From the IMG/VR virus record IMGVR_UViG_3300025543_000124, positions 1 through 31,730 of that record: DNA of 31,730 nt; one strand, written 5' to 3'. Numbering within the stretch: the stretch's first letter is position 1; each line of letters opens with the position of its first letter. The translations under genes were made by a program, and so were the position numbers. Shown here piece after piece: positions 31,527-31,730 of this stretch. Origin of the DNA: a virus. A model generated the notes under the pieces. It had not been told where the DNA came from. It searched no databases and worked only from the letters and a program-made list of their open reading frames with translations.

Positions 31527-31730
31527 TACTCTAATATCTCTCTATATAAATCAACTAATTTAGTATGCAAATCAACTTTACCCTGTAACATAGCATACAT
31601 TTTTTTCTCTACGTCTGAACCCTGTATGTGTACCACAGTCATCTTGTTCTTCTGACCATAGCGATCAATACGGGCGATACACTGTAAATAAGTTTCAACT
31701 GAAATGACTGGTGACCAAAAAACTATTGTA
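31526..31730 (-). CDS. SNF2-type helicase, C-terminal 67 residues (partial)
   Basis: The end of a gene that runs off the right edge. The readable 67 residues start TIVFWSPVISVETYLQCIAR, then IDRYGQKNKMTVVHIQGSDV, and finish DLYREILE. The block QCIARIDRYGQKN fits the Q-x2-x-R-x-x-R-x-GQ pattern of SNF2 helicase motif VI, and SPVISVETYLQ is the usual preceding segment. It ends with TAA overlapping the next ATG. SNF2-type helicases in phages are thought to act in replication or recombination. The ATPase core lies outside the window. Confidence 0.85.
   Translation of the reverse strand, partial: TIVFWSPVISVETYLQCIARIDRYGQKNKMTVVHIQGSDVEKKMYAMLQGKVDLHTKLVDLYREILE

Noticed and set aside
1-31730. 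tRNA genes, CRISPR arrays, insertion sequences, integrase or attachment sites.
   Set aside because: No tRNA-like T-loop with a matching acceptor stem, no spaced direct repeats, and no transposase or integrase motif was noticed by eye. A tRNA-finding program would be needed to exclude a divergent tRNA.

Overview
The window is a contiguous piece of a small, AT-rich tailed-phage genome. Nearly every base is coding, genes are joined by ATGA, TAATG or TTGA overlaps, and no gene-free stretch exceeds about 100 bases. Many protein families (gp4-like adaptor, gp10-like tail hub, the 56-residue protein ending RGPMA, the HTH protein with the VYNWFRG motif, the DUF927-type primase-helicase) are ones I associate from memory with uncultured marine phages and SAR11/pelagiphage-like podoviruses. 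A short-tailed phage of a low-GC aquatic Gram-negative bacterium is the best reading. The host cannot be fixed from this sequence, and no database search was run.

Bases 1-26448 are one long plus-strand block of late genes. It starts with head-tail adaptor and connector-type proteins (13-2189) and small virion proteins, including one built from exact 22-residue repeats (2191-3510). A tail fibre with a collar-like, His-rich tip follows (3742-4875). Next come two small conserved proteins and two overlapping, divergent 2-oxoglutarate/Fe(II) oxygenases (5480-6578). The envelope and lysis section has two secreted proteins, a membrane-anchored coiled-coil protein, a holin and a GH24 lysozyme (6644-9515). 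The tail hub and small virion proteins follow (9517-13446). Last is a five-gene set of presumed ejected internal virion proteins (13509-26448), ending in a 2436-residue polyvalent-type protein. Candidate sigma70-like promoters lie in the only two real plus-strand gaps, before 6644 and before 13509.

Bases 26443-31730 are a minus-strand replication and regulation block. In transcription order it holds the C-terminus of an SNF2-type helicase (cut by the window edge), two small unknown proteins, a Cys-containing protein with a repeat-rich tail, an HTH regulator, a primase-polymerase/DUF927 helicase fusion and a small conserved protein. A good candidate promoter sits between the HTH gene and the primase-helicase gene. 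The two blocks converge tail to tail, and their last genes share a single palindromic hexamer that provides both stop codons.

Terminase, portal, major capsid and DNA polymerase are not in this window and presumably lie beyond its ends. The features I find most distinctive are the 22-residue repeat fibre, the oxygenase pair beside the tail fibre, the heavily overlapped envelope/lysis genes (including a 137-base overlap), the GG-V-R-Y/F-GG motif repeated across two ejection proteins, and the shared stop at the convergent junction.
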